A DNA stretch of 64,000 nucleotides from Homarus americanus (Eukaryota; Arthropoda; Malacostraca; Decapoda; Nephropidae), in contig NW_024754898.1 in assembly GCF_018991925.1 (NCBI RefSeq), positions 32,501 through 96,500 of the forward strand. The letters are read 5' to 3'. Made by a program: the position numbers and the translations under genes. Shown in pieces: positions 52,439 to 64,000 of the stretch; position 1 is the stretch's first letter; every line of letters begins with the position of its first letter. Under the pieces are notes generated by a model that had not been told where the DNA came from, made no database searches, and saw only the letters and a list, made by a program, of their open reading frames with translations.

Positions 52439-55320
52439 AATAGCGACACCTTCGCCACCATTTAATTACCTTAATATTAAATATCCTAATACATATGTAG
52501 CTATCCTATCTGTGTTTAAATTAGTTGAGCACTTAGTTATACGGCGATTCAGTAACTGTTGCCTCATAGTCAATGCATCTGCAGCAGTTGTCGGAATTGG
52601 GGCGAAGCTCTCGTTCCCCTGAGGCAAGAACCGAAGCCGACAGAAGAGAGAGAAAGACAGTCGACATCTCATCAGGCTGTAACAAAACTTCTGGGCTGCT
52701 GGCTACTTGAGATCACCTCCATGAGGTCTGGTATCAAAACATCTTGCACTTGGTCCCATCCACCAGAGGTGTGAACACTAGAGGTGAAGCTGCCTTGATC
52801 AACGTTTGAATTCTCTCCCCATATGCCCTTATCTTGTCGTTCTCGTTCATCCTATGTGCAGCATCGAGAGCTAGGTTCACGGTGACATGCGGCCATGGGA
52901 TAAAATCCTGATGTTATTGAAGAAAGCTACTTTCATCCTCCAGTCCAGAATCCTCGAGCACTGATGTCAACTTACAGGCTTCGTTAGATGTGTTTGGCAG
53001 AGTTCTATGTTGGAAGATCTCACCATCCAATGGAAGGAGGTCAGTTCTATCACCAGCATCCCGGCAGATTTCCTTCAACATATTGCTGTAAGGTCCCTTA
53101 CTTCGTCATGCCTCATGCATATAAAGCCCCCCCTTTCTTGCACACCATGGCGTGATCGCCGTCATAGGAAGAGCCACACACACGCATTGGGAGGCAAACC
53201 TTCTACTGGCTTGAACCGTGCCGCGCTGAAACAATAGCATCTGTAAGGGTGCTGTTTGTTGAACTGAAATATTTTGCATATCAGTAACGTAGTTAACCAG
53301 TTCGGTGCCCTGCGCTATAGCTACTTTTTTAAATTTTCTGGAACCTGCAGCAACAGTTGCTGCAACTTATCATTTTAGCGGCAGTGCTGTCGATCTGTTG
53401 TAATGGACCTGCAGATCTCGTTTACTTCACTGGTCTCGACCGCCCCTGTTGCGTTCTGAGCTATTATGTGGTCCGTGAGGCTGCCGTGAGCTTAAGTGAA
53501 TTTTGATGTTCGGTGGCTGCAATTTCCTCTGGATTAGTTAGTCCCATCCCCTCCCAGTCTTGATGTAAGTGCAAGAAGTGCTCTTTCTGCTGGGGTTAAG
53601 TGAGTGTGTTTCACTAATTTGGGAATGAACTTCTTGACACTGATAGCTTCTTCCAAAGGGTGGAGGGGTCCGATATCAGGGATGAAATGCGCATCAGGTA
53701 GTTCCAACGATTCTTGACTCCATGGGTGAATGCAGCAGAAAGCCGCATGTGTGACTCTGTGTTAGCAATCTCAGACAGGCTTGGATTTCACTAACCACTC
53801 ATTCACCTTTCCTGCTCGTGCTTTCGGTCTTGAAGTCCGTAGTGCCAATTACTAACATATAGATGTCTTTGGCCGTCCTTAGTTATTTTGACCTCACTTC
53901 ATAAAAACCTCCTTTGCTCGTTCATAATGTTCTGGCTTCACGATGTGGAAGGACTTACTGGCGTTGGGTGGTACCTATTTATGGACCTGTGATGTTACCA
54001 AGTCCACCACTTTTGATGCCCTCCACTTTTTCCTGCTCCTGTAAGATTCATCAGCATATGCCACTTGTTGACCCCAGTTGTTTCAAAATGTATTTGCTTG
54101 TTGGAGCACTGATAGGCTGTGCATACATTGCCATTGCAACACTGCAACTTAGGAGTCCCCCCCTGTGTTGTTCCTCAGTTGACTGTAAGATGGTATCACC
54201 TCTTAGGGGCCTTGTTGTTTTACTATATAAAGGTCCTGATGGATTCCTATAGGAGTTTCAACGTACATTACCAAAGCTTGGACACTTGATCTTGATGTTG
54301 CAGTGAGGCCTTGCGGTTAAGTATGTTGAATCGTTTGGGCGTCGACCAGGAGAACGGCCTCACAATCACGTTGCTCAAATATCGTTCTCATGGCGTGAAT
54401 GGCAGCTTCCTCAGCTTGTTGGCTAGCACAAACTTACAGGTTCCTGCTGCTGCCCTATCATCCTTCCACCTCCATTATGCATTTTCCGATGATTCGCCTC
54501 AGCACTTCCCCCCTCCTATTGGCCTGCATCCTGGATTCTTATCCAGGGAATGAGCAACGGGCCGTCAGAGCATGAAGGTGATGGCAGCATGAGGATGCCA
54601 GCTTTCTTTGCAAGGACGGCAATGGCCCGTCACGAGATCACTTGCTGTGGGGCCAAACTTGTTAGTGCTGAGGATGACTCTCCCATCCGTTGCATCCAGA
54701 CCTGAAGAGACCCGGCACCTCCCTGAGTCTTCAGTGCCTTTTCACACCATCCACTCAGACTATTTTCTCGAACAGGACAGCATTTGGTGGGATATAGGCA
54801 CTCTGAAACCTGATGCCTTCGTCATCACTTGCAGAGGATGTTTTTCTTTCAGTTGTTTTAATGTCTCTCTGTTTATTGGCAGGACCCCACCGGTGGATTC
54901 TCTGTGAGAGATCTTACCGCCAAAGACACTTTTCCCACACGCATTTTGTTTCCCAAACTTCCTTGCAGCATCATCAGTGTTTCTTTCCGTCTCCTGCAGA
55001 TTTTAGTCTCTCACCTGCAGTGCTCTTGCTTCACATAGGAGATCATCAAGGGCCCCCTTCTGCCCTGATGTCAGTCTTCTTCATTGCTGCCGCATTTTTC
55101 TTTTATGTAGTCTTTGTTATTGTGTCCTCTGGCAGAATAGATGTGTGGTATTATTGGCAGTAAGAAGGCGAACAGGGCAGGAGGCGATGTAGGTAATACT
55201 CAATCATGAGATAATCATCTCCGGAATCATTTCTTTGGTGGCCGCACGCAGGTGGTTCAAACAGGCTTGCTGGCGACCACCTGACAATTTCTAGTATGTT
55301 TTTTTAACCCATATGTCTGC
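52439..55320 (-). pseudogene. Decayed RT-bearing protein gene, copy B, longest (minus)
   Basis: The minus strand gives, in order but across changing frames: KRRLTSGQKG and LDDLLCEARALQ (about 55,100-55,030), GGVLPINRETLKQLKEKHP (about 54,896-54,835), ALKTQGGAG then SGLDAT (about 54,740-54,690), CASQQAEEAAIHAMRTIF (about 54,430-54,375), AVLLVDA (54,338-54,358; RT motif A), AMAMYA, YADE at 54,047-54,058 (degraded YADD catalytic box), NASKSFHIVKPEHYERAKEV, AFTHGVKNRWNYL (about 53,750-53,710), LVKHTHLTPAERALLALTSR (about 53,620-53,560), and GFICMRHDEVRDLTA (about 53,138-53,088). Frequent indels and stops show a long-dead gene. The family is recognised from motif order; I do not assign a LINE clade. 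Confidence 0.78.
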
Positions 55321-56335
55321 ATTTTCCATCGTATGCCATTCCACTGTGGTGGCTGTCTCTCATTCACCTCGTGGACTCCAGCTACTAATGGAGCAGCGTT
55401 TAGTGGTACTACATTTTTCAGGTTGAGTAGACTCACTGCTTTATCGTTTTAGGATATCGGCGGGCTGCTGGGTCGGCGATATCCAATGTGGCCTCCTGTG
55501 ACAGCTCCTGCCATGAGGTTATAAGGGTTGAGCAATTGACTTGCCTTTGTGCAAGACACACATGGTCGATTGTTTCTCACACAAAACCCCAGCTAGTGCA
55601 GGTTTGGTACTGGTTAGAACAAGCACAACAATGTCTGTCACCCGGCATAATGATCTGCATCTTGGGCGACAGTTACGTCACCTCAGGCATATGATTTGGT
55701 CCCAGGCACAAGATAATATTGGTTCTTATGAGGGAAGGGCGGAGAGGGTGACAAGCTGGACTGCTGTGTCCAGGTAGTAAGACATACGTGCGCGCGTGGG
55801 TGTGTAGGCTACCCCCTAATGGCGACCATCCATACATCAGAATGATACACTATGGACAAGAGTTTGTCACACCAGCACTTGTTGCTATCATGGCACAAAT
55901 AACCACTATTTATAACAGGTCTCACTGGTGTAATATCAGTTATATATACTCCTTGGTTCGTCAGACCCTACATTGAAAGTGTCGTTACTATGGTGGGGAG
56001 GCGACCGCATGGGCAGCACTCTCCCCTGACCCCCGCAGGAGGCGAAAGTCTCAAGACCACCCCTGTCAAAGTGGCCCCTATCAGCACTGAGCCTTGGCCT
56101 CCTCATTATCCACTAGGCCTTTCAGAGTCCACCACTCGCTTGGTGATCGTCGGTGAACACGGAATATTTACAATTTATGCCGTAAAGAGGATGAGAAGAA
56201 ACCTTGGTGCTTAATGCTTAGGGTGACATCCGATATTCACCGACACATTGTTAAATTCCCGCTCCCACAACAGTATATCCCCAATAACCCTTTAGATCAG
56301 GAGGACGTTTCCACGACACCCCTCCCCATGCCACG
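55321..56335. other. Unassigned DNA upstream of the decayed RT gene
   Basis: It may hold the N-terminal part of the RT-bearing protein or its 5' UTR on the minus strand; Cys/His-containing frames occur at about 55,440-55,700 but are too decayed to call. A plus frame of 74 codons at 55,990-56,214 has no recognised domain. Confidence 0.4.
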
Positions 56336-56344
56336 CCACAATTA

Positions 56345-56395
56345 CTACTCTGTTACTCCTACTACAACTACTACTACTACTCTACTAACTATTAT

Positions 56396-56480
<85 letters not shown>
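56345..56480. repeat. (TAC)n(TAA)n microsatellite
   Basis: ACT triplets pass into AAT triplets over about 135 bp. The Thr/Asn frame is an artefact. Confidence 0.93.
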
Positions 56481-56481
<1 letters not shown>

Positions 56482-56863
56482 CATCACATAATAAATAATA
56501 ATAAATATATATATAAAAACATTAAAAGATATAATCCAGGCTTTGATTTTAATTGAGTGTCTCATTTTAATTCAGACTTTTTATAACATGTTGGTTCTAA
56601 ATGTATTCTAATTATGATTTTAATTAACAGTGATTGTAATACTCTTTTGATTTACCCAGAGTAACTTTTTTTATTGTAATTAATCCCGAGTATAATAGAG
56701 GTTATTGGTGCCTGACAGCCAAGCATCGTCATCAAGTGTCTCGTTGTTGGTTTTAATGAATAATATAAAGTTCACTACTAATAGTTTTCTCATGTAGGTT
56801 AATACTATGATCATCATTAATTATAATACTACTATTACTGATGATGATGATGGTAAGTGTTGA

Positions 56864-56901
<38 letters not shown>

Positions 56902-57354
56902 TAATAATAATAATAATATATGAATATAATTATAAATACTACTATTGCTACTACTACTGATGATGATGATGATGATGATCATCATCATCATTATACTAAA
57001 CTACTAAAAAAAAAATAGGTTTAGATAATGTAGAACCAATATTAATGATACTTACCGGACAAGTATTTTATGGAGTCGCTGTGTCAACAGGTTTATTTTA
57101 GGAGGCTAATATAGAGAGGCTTTTAGTAGGTGTTGAGGTGAGGCCACGACACGACACTATAACACTGAATGATTTTTAGGCGAGCAACAAGGAGCCGACA
57201 GGAAATTTATTATTGCAAATATAAGTTGATCTGACGCTAAGCTCAAGATGACATGTGAACACAAACAACTATCATAAACTGGTGAAACAAAGAGGAAATT
57301 ATTTAATGTCACACACAAATTAACACAACACAAAAGGTGATCCTTTCATTGAAC

Positions 57355-57355
<1 letters not shown>
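56481..57355. other. AT-rich DNA with several triplet microsatellites
   Basis: It holds AAT triplets (about 56,860-56,915) and ACT/GATGAT/ATCATC triplets (about 56,936-56,995). GAT triplets followed by ATC triplets form a perfect self-complementary stretch (GATGATGATCATCATC) near 56,965-56,990. No gene recognised. Confidence 0.6.

Positions 57356-57357
<2 letters not shown>

Positions 57358-57404
<47 letters not shown>
57358..57404. repeat. (AT)n microsatellite
   Basis: About 47 bp of TA dinucleotides. Confidence 0.95.
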
Positions 57405-57409
<5 letters not shown>

Positions 57410-57444
57410 ATGAAGAGTAATTATCATAATACACACACGGTACA

Positions 57445-57463
57445 GCATCATGGCTCTGTTGTT

Positions 57464-57499
<36 letters not shown>

Positions 57500-57560
57500 A
57501 CACCATGGCTTCTGTTGCTCTTAACACACACACACACACACACACACACCTGCAAACCAA
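57445..57560. repeat. Duplicated (CA)n block
   Basis: The phrase CATGGCT(T)CTGTTG followed by (CA)n and CTGCAA occurs twice, starting near 57,448 and 57,504. The microsatellite was therefore duplicated together with its flank (about 56 bp period). Confidence 0.8.
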
Positions 57561-58939
57561 AAATTAAAAATAAATAGAATTTCGTGATGATAACAGTATG
57601 CCTCTACACAGTAAAACTGGACCCAAATGTAATATATTTTATTCACATGTAAAACAGTGGAGCCAACAAGCACACTGTGTTTACGAGGTATAAACATATC
57701 TGTGATTTACTGCCCTCAACACCAGCTGACAAAAACCCAGGACAGGCAGCTGTTAATTTCCGACACAAAATAAAAAAATCTAGTTCCTGTCCATATCATT
57801 TATACGACCTCGCACCCTCAACACACCTTGTAAATATTCACGCTCTTCATTACCTTCAGCCTGGCGAGGTGCCCATCTCCACGCCCTCAAGTGTGTACCG
57901 ACCGCATAAAAAGCTACCACAAGTATTGTCGACAAGAATACTGTAACCAAGTGAGTGTGTCCACGACGGCAGTACTGTACTGTACTGTACTGTACTGTAC
58001 TGTTCACAAATAACTGACTGCTAGAGCTGGGAGAGTTAACTACAACTATATATCCAGTACCACATATTATGACCAACGTGGACGATCACAATAGTCATGG
58101 GTAACAGAAATATTACACACACACACACACACATACAAAAATACATACACAAATGTTTGCGCGTAATCACGTGCACTTTGTTACATTATTTAATATATAT
58201 TGCATACATATACAATCACTTACATAAAGGTGTAATCTAACACTCGCATATTACGAACGATCATCTCTACGCACTATGTGAGTGGAACAAATCTTAAAGT
58301 AGAGTGGGAGGAGGTGGTGGAATATTAATGAGCAAGGAACCACAACAGCTACTCTGTGTTACTGTTCACACCACCAGGCGATACATCCAACTATTATTTC
58401 ACGCTTTCCTACCTGAACAATTTATCTCGCACAAAAGGAACACAACTTGAGTATAAACACCTCTAATGTCTCACCTGGTGTTTGTTGGTAGCCATTTACA
58501 CCACAGAAAAAGCTGATCAAGAATTGGTCACTGGCAGCGTTAACTAAACCCGCTATTGAAGAGAAAAAAAATCCTCACGCGAGAAAATCATCCATCAGTC
58601 ACCAAAAGAAAAATAAAAGATGAAAGAAACTTATTTTTTTTTACACAGAGTCGAGAACAAGTGACTCCTCTGCGACACTGGACGTAAGGATTCCCCCAAG
58701 AGTAAAAAAAATAAAATATATATTACTTAAACAGGAGGACCACGACATGAAAGAAAACGGAAGAATAACAATGGTAAAAACATTAAAGTGGATACAGAGG
58801 AGCGAGTGAGGAACCATGTAGCTGGACTGTGGGGCGGATGTGGCTAACAGTGTGGCCCTGTGAGACTCTGATGGCGCCCCTCATCCCCGTGCACCTCCAG
58901 TGCTAGAAGACCTCACTCTCCAAATCTTCCTTATCACCC
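57561..58939. other. Anonymous DNA
   Basis: It contains a (GTACT)n pentanucleotide run at 57,971-58,002 and a short (CA)n at about 58,117-58,132. No recognisable coding sequence in the short frames. Confidence 0.5.
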
Positions 58940-61380
58940 TAGGTACCGTGGCACACCCTCACCATCATCATCATCCTAGGCACCGCCGCACACCCTCACT
59001 ACATCATCATCATCCCAGGCACCGTCGCACACCCTCACTATCATCATCATCCTAGGCACCGTGGCACAACCTCACTATCATCATCATCATCATCATTCTA
59101 GGCACCGTGGAACACATTCACTATCATCATCATCATTCTAGGCACCGTCGCACACCCTCACCATCATCATCATCCTAGGCACCGTCGCACACCCTCACCA
59201 TCATCATCATCCTAGCACCGGCACACCACCATCATCATCATCATCATCATCATTCTAGGCACCGTGGCACACATTCACTATCATCATCATCATTCTAGGC
59301 ACCGTCGCACACCCTCACTATCATCATCATCCCAGGCACCGTCGCACACACCTCACCATCATCATCATCATCATCATTCTAGGCACCGTCGCACACCCTC
59401 ACTCATCATCATCATCCTAGGCACCGTGCACACCTTCACTATCATCATCATCATCATTCTAGGCACCGTGGCACACCTTCACTATCATCATTCTAGGCAC
59501 CGTGGCACACCCTCACCATCATCATCATCATCATTCTAGGCACCGGCACACCTTCACCATCATCATCATCATCATCATTCTAGGCACCGTCACACCTTCA
59601 CTATCATCATCATTCTAGGCACCGTGGCACACCCTCAATCATCATCATCATCATCATCATTCCTAGGCACCGGCACCCTTAACTATCATCATCATCATCA
59701 TCATCATTCTAGGCACCGTGGCACACCCTCACCATCATCATCATCAGCATCATTCTAGCACCGTGGCACACCTTCACTATCATCATCATTCTAGGCACCG
59801 TGGCACACCTTCACTATCATCATCATCTAGGCACCGTGGCACACCTTCACTATCATCATCATTCTGCATCGTGGCACACCCTCACTATCATCATCATCAT
59901 TCTAGGCACCGTGGCACACCTTCACTATCATCATCATTCTAGGCACCGTGGCACACCCTCACCATCATCATCATTCTAGGCACCGTGGCACACCCTCACT
60001 ATCATCATCATCATCATTCTAGGCACCGTGGCACACCACCATCATCATCATCATCATCATCATCATCATTCTAGGCACCGTGGTACACCCTCACTATCAT
60101 CATCATTCTAGGCACCGTGGCACACCTTCACTATCATCATCATTCTAGGACCGTGGCACACCTTCACCATCATCATCATTCTAGGCACCGGCACACCCTC
60201 ACTATCATCATCATCATCATTCTAGGAACCGAGCACACCCTAACATCATCATCATCATCATCATCATCATTCTAGGCACCGTGGCACACCTCACACCATC
60301 ATCATCATTCTAGGCACCGTGGCACACCCTCACTATCATCATCATTCTAGGCACCGTAGCACACCTTCACCATCATCATCATTCTAGGCACCGTAGCACA
60401 CCTTCACCATCATCATCATTCTAGGCACCGTGGCACACCCTCACTATCATCATCATTCTAGCACCGTGGTACACCTTCACCTATCATCATCATTCTAGGC
60501 ACCGTGGCACACCACTATCATCATCATTCTAGGCACCGTGGCACACCCTCACCATCATCATCATTCTAGGCACCGTGGCACACCTTCACTATCATCATCA
60601 TTCTAGGCACCGTGGCACACCTCACCATCATCATCATTCTAGGCACCGTGGCACACCCCACCATCATCATCATCATTCTAGGCACCGTGGCACACCCTCA
60701 CTCATCATCATCATCATCATCATCATCATTCTAGGCACCGTGGCACACCCTCACTATCATCATCATTCTAGGCACCGTGGCCCACCCTCACCATCATCAT
60801 CATCATTCTAGGCACCGTAGCACACCTTCACTATCATCATCATTCTAGGCACCGTGGCACACCTTCACTATCATCATCATTCTAGGCACCGTGGCACACC
60901 TCACTATCATCATCATTCTAGGCACCGTAGCACACCTTCACTATCATCATCATTCTAGGCACCGTGGCACCCCTCACATCATCATCATCATTCTAGGCAC
61001 CGTGGTACACCTTCACTATCATCATCATTCTAGGCACCGTGGCACACCCTCACTATCATCATCATTCTAGGCACCGTGGCACACCCTCACCATCATTATC
61101 ATTCTAGGCACCGTGGCACACCTTCACCATCATCATCATTCTAGGCACCGTGGCACACCTTCACCATCATCATTCTAGGCACCGTAGCACACCTTCACTA
61201 TCATCATCATTCTAGGCACCGTGGCACACCCTCACTATCATCATCATTCTAGGCACCGTGGCACACCTTCACTATCATCATCATTCTAGGCACCGTGGTA
61301 CACCCTCACTATCATCATCATCATCATCATTCTAGGCACCGTGGCACACCTTCACTATCATCATCATCCTTATCATCTTA
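58940..61380. repeat. 37-bp minisatellite with internal (ATC)n
   Basis: About 60 copies of a unit reading GGCACCGTGGCACACCTTCA then CTATCATCATCATTCTA. The ATC run inside each unit varies from about three to nine triplets and accounts for most length differences. Early units (58,940-59,220) end in CCTAGG and often have GTCGCAC; from about 59,250 ATTCTAGG and GTGGCAC take over. The array is thus a homogenising minisatellite with a microsatellite in each unit. Confidence 0.96.
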
Positions 61381-61569
61381 AGCACGCACACTACACTATC
61401 ATACACCTCCCACCTGGTCACCATCTACGTCCACCCACCACGTTTAAGTTTTACCTTTATTGCTACACTATTATTATTATTATTATTATTCTTATATTTT
61501 TTCCGTATATTTCGAGGACGTCTTTCAGTTTTACCCATCTAATTTATTTTTCTCTCCCTCTGCTATTTT

Positions 61570-61607
<38 letters not shown>

Positions 61608-61730
61608 TTGGTCACGTCATGAACTCACTAACAAAAGACTGCCTTCATACATACACCGTTAAATGACTTGACTCGCTATAAACTACAACACGGGATGAAT
61701 TTCATTACAGTCTTAATCCATACTATTGTT
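61381..61730. other. Anonymous DNA with (TTA)n and (GA)n
   Basis: (TTA)n at about 61,466-61,490 and (GA)n at about 61,572-61,606. No gene recognised. Confidence 0.6.
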
Positions 61731-62040
61731 TTAGGGGGGAGTGAGGGGAAGGAGGGGAGTGGAGGGCGGGGATGGGGGATTGAAGGGGAATGGGGGATTA
61801 AGGAGAATGGGATATGAGAGAGCCCTCGGGGGGGACTAAGGGAGAGAAAGGATTTGAGGTGGATTAAGGGGAGAGAGAGGGTTTGAGGGGGGATTGAGAG
61901 CGGAATTGAGGGGAGGAGGATTGAGGGGAGAGGGGATTGAAGAGGAAGGGAAGGGGGTTGACGGAGAAAGGAGGGAGAGGAGGAGGGGTTTAGGAAATGG
62001 GAGAGAGGAGGGAGGAGGGAGGGAGGAGGGATGGAGGGCA
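61731..62040. repeat. G-rich polypurine minisatellite (GGGGAnnGGGATTGAGG-like)
   Basis: About 310 bp of plus-strand purines with irregular units of GGGGATTGAGGGGA. Frequent G-runs give G-quadruplex potential. The minus-strand Pro/Ser/Leu frame is an artefact. Confidence 0.85.
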
Positions 62041-62405
62041 TGTAAACAAGGCCATATACTCTTTTAAATAAGTGTAGTAGGCCCCCCCATGAATGTTCTG
62101 GCCAGGGTGATTGGTGTTCAGTTTAATGAAAATATTTGCAGCCATTCTTTCACATTAGTCGGCCCGGTACTCCAGATAAATTGCTTTAGCGGGTTTTCAA
62201 TACTAATATTATATATTTCTAATAATATTCACTGACCAATAGAATCCCCCAGGTCAAAAGCCCCCTCGGACAAATAATAGAATATTTTATCATTATTTAT
62301 ATTCTTCATTATTTACAGTTTATGAACACTTCTCTGACGTGTAAAACATTACATTTATTATAACATAAGGCTGCAGTAGCCAATCTATTTTGTACTTTAA
62401 CTAAG
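62041..62405. other. Anonymous DNA
   Basis: AT-rich, no recognised feature. Confidence 0.5.
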
Positions 62406-62645
62406 GGGCTTTTTTTTTTGTCTGGATCCCGTCCTTAACGGGCATGCATGCCTATGGGACCCACTTTCACCTTTCACCTTTCACTAACAACACTAATACT
62501 AGTAGTGATAGGAACAATAGTCAACACAATCCCTGTACACAACACCAACAGGACAGTTCAGGGCCCGCCACTATGAGCTGTGAACCTGCCGTCAACACGC
62601 AGGGTATTCCCACCTCGGAATGGTGTTGCTGTTAATAAAAAAAAG
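62406..62645 (+). mobile_element. Possible short retroelement or retroposed fragment with A-tail
   Basis: The 240-bp block starts after a T-run (62,410-62,420) with GTCTGGATCCCGTCCTTAAC and ends in GTTAATAAAAAAAAGG, an AATAAA-like signal merging into an A-run. This resembles the 3' end of a SINE or retrocopy. No A/B boxes and no target duplication could be defined, so the call is tentative. Confidence 0.3.
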
Positions 62646-62955
62646 GTCATTAACGCAGTGCGGTAGTTTAATGAACATTTTGTAAATTTGTGAGGCCACA
62701 GACTCCCGGTGTAGATGAACACGGGCGGACAAAAATAAAAACAGTCGTATAACTTTGTACATCAGCCATTCAGAGTTTATCACTGGGCAAGCCTGTAGAG
62801 AACACACCTGTGTCACCCGCGTTATGACTGTGTGCAGGTGAGAGAGAGAGAGAGAGAGAGAGTCGTTCGCCAGCTATACATACAAATCCATCACATTAAA
62901 AACACATATATCAACTACTTCTGGGAATTGAGGGACTGTTGGCCTCAGCTGTACG
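62646..62955. other. Sequence upstream of a candidate promoter
   Basis: It includes a (GA)n run at about 62,838-62,862, a GAGA-type sequence of the kind often found in arthropod proximal promoters, about 100-125 bp upstream of the TATA box at 62,962. Otherwise unassigned. Confidence 0.4.
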
Positions 62956-62961
62956 TGCCGG

Positions 62962-62992
62962 TATAAAGGCACGCTGCATCTCGAGGCTCAGT
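62962..62992 (+). promoter_or_regulatory. TATA box plus TCAGT initiator (candidate core promoter)
   Basis: TATAAAG at 62,962-62,968 and TCAGT at 62,988-62,992. The initiator A (62,990) is 28 bp downstream of the first T of the TATA box, the expected spacing for a TATA/Inr arthropod Pol II promoter; TCAGT is the arthropod initiator consensus. No downstream promoter element is obvious at +28 to +32. The transcribed leader has no ATG before possible donor sites at GTGTGAG (about 63,043) and GTGAGC (about 63,069), which would fit a 5' non-coding first exon with the gene continuing past the window. Confidence 0.6.
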
Positions 62993-64000
62993 CCACACCG
63001 CTCCCGGCCACCAAGACGCCGCCAGCTCAAAGAACGTCACCGTGTGAGGCTGTTAATCACTGAGTTAAGTGAGCCAACTTGTGACGCTAGTACAGCTCCG
63101 TCCCCTGAGTGAATTCAGCTGACCCTCCCCCCCCACCCCCCCAACGACAACTGCTGGGTCAGCCAAGATTTTAACTTCGTCTTAGACCGGTATAGTAATT
63201 AACAGTAAGAACTTAAACCACGTCAACTAAGATCATTAGGTTAGATTATGTTAAAAGTAGGATAGGTTAGCAGACCCCCTTCCCTGCCCTACCTTGCCCT
63301 GGGATCCTTGCGTCAGTTTAGCTGATGTTCACGTTATCTACTTAAGAAAAAACGTACCACGAACAGAATGGTTAATGGTTAAAAAAAATTTCAGATGACA
63401 CGACCCGACCTAACGTAACCTTAACTTCGCTACAATCGTGAAGAAAGAGAGAGAGAGAGTCTACCTGCTTGCAAATCTACTTGCGCTCACGCATGCACAC
63501 ACTCATGTACCTGAGTGTTACCTCTCCCATTCCTCAATACAGGTAATCAATCACACCTAAGCACTAGGCGGGGTAACGCAGGTGAGTGTCCACAACAAGA
63601 CCCGTCCTCACTACGATGGCCGAGACTGACACACACACACACACGCACCTCTATAATACCCGGACTTAATACTATTGGCCGCATGGTTAGTGCAAAATTA
63701 CCCGGAGTAATTTAGGTGTAAACGTGACGTAAATCAATATCGCCTTTGTACTCTTTGTTTATAATACTGACAAGATAATATTTCTTTTCCGAGTAACACA
63801 GTGATTTATGGGGTGACTTGTACAGTACGCGCAATATTGAAATAAAACAACAGCAACAACAACAATAATAATAATAATAAATAAATAAATGAAGAATATA
63901 TTAATGAATGAACGTGAATATTCCTGGTAACTCTTTAACATCATCACACACACACACACATCCAGCTCTCCTGTATACCTGTAAGACATAAACACTCCCG
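62993..64000. other. Possible first exon/intron region and anonymous DNA
   Basis: Downstream of the candidate promoter: a C-run near 63,128-63,142, GGTTAGATTATG and GACCTAACGTAACC telomere-like words at about 63,240 and 63,405, a short (CA)n at about 63,630, and CAA/TAA triplets at about 63,850-63,890. No conserved open frame is seen up to the window edge. Confidence 0.45.

Overview
The window looks like repeat-saturated, essentially non-genic DNA from an arthropod, most likely a decapod crustacean. The evidence is long (GT)n, (AT)n, (TTA)n and (GA)n microsatellites, a degenerate (CCTAA)n tract of the arthropod telomere type, a CR1-type LINE, an arthropod-style TATA plus TCAGT core promoter, and no bacterial gene structure. 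The species cannot be named from the sequence. No intact protein-coding gene was found; most long open frames are by-products of tandem repeats whose unit lacks stop codons.

Layout. 1-2.47 kb: (CAC)n-type satellite. 2.5-9.9 kb: anonymous AT-rich DNA with microsatellites, a tRNA-derived SINE (about 4.17-4.40 kb), a 22-bp repeat array that reverses orientation at about 7.70 kb, and a telomere-like tract at 8.54-8.79 kb. 9.9-12.8 kb: anonymous DNA with a 295-bp (AT)n tract and a tRNA-like Pol III element. 12.83-14.38 kb: two copies of an apparently non-autonomous retroelement with an internal minisatellite; a third copy, in the other orientation, lies inside the large array at 41.15-42.16 kb. 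15.05-18.72 kb: 16-bp minisatellite. 20.2-23.45 kb: minus-strand CR1-like LINE carrying the ORF1 esterase-like tail, endonuclease, reverse transcriptase and C-terminal region, broken by several lesions. 23.46-27.25 kb: related 16-17-bp GAGCTC-type arrays, followed by 24-bp arrays to 27.94 kb and a longer-unit array to 28.38 kb. 30.98-50.99 kb: a 20-kb array of a 17-bp unit (ACACAACACCTACCAGN). 51.34-55.32 kb: minus-strand, decayed reverse-transcriptase gene of a second family, whose 3' third is present twice. 58.94-61.38 kb: 37-bp minisatellite containing an expanding ATC tract. 62.96-63.0 kb: a well-formed TATA/initiator pair on the plus strand, perhaps the start of a gene that extends beyond the window.

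The elements do not form a pathway. The most informative biology is how repeats and retroelements interact: retroelement copies bordered by CA/TG-rich repeats, a 17-bp array that stays open in all three plus-strand frames, inverted tandem arrays, and partial duplication of a dead reverse-transcriptase gene. Many single-base indels inside the arrays could be real or could be long-read assembly error, and the sequence alone cannot separate these.
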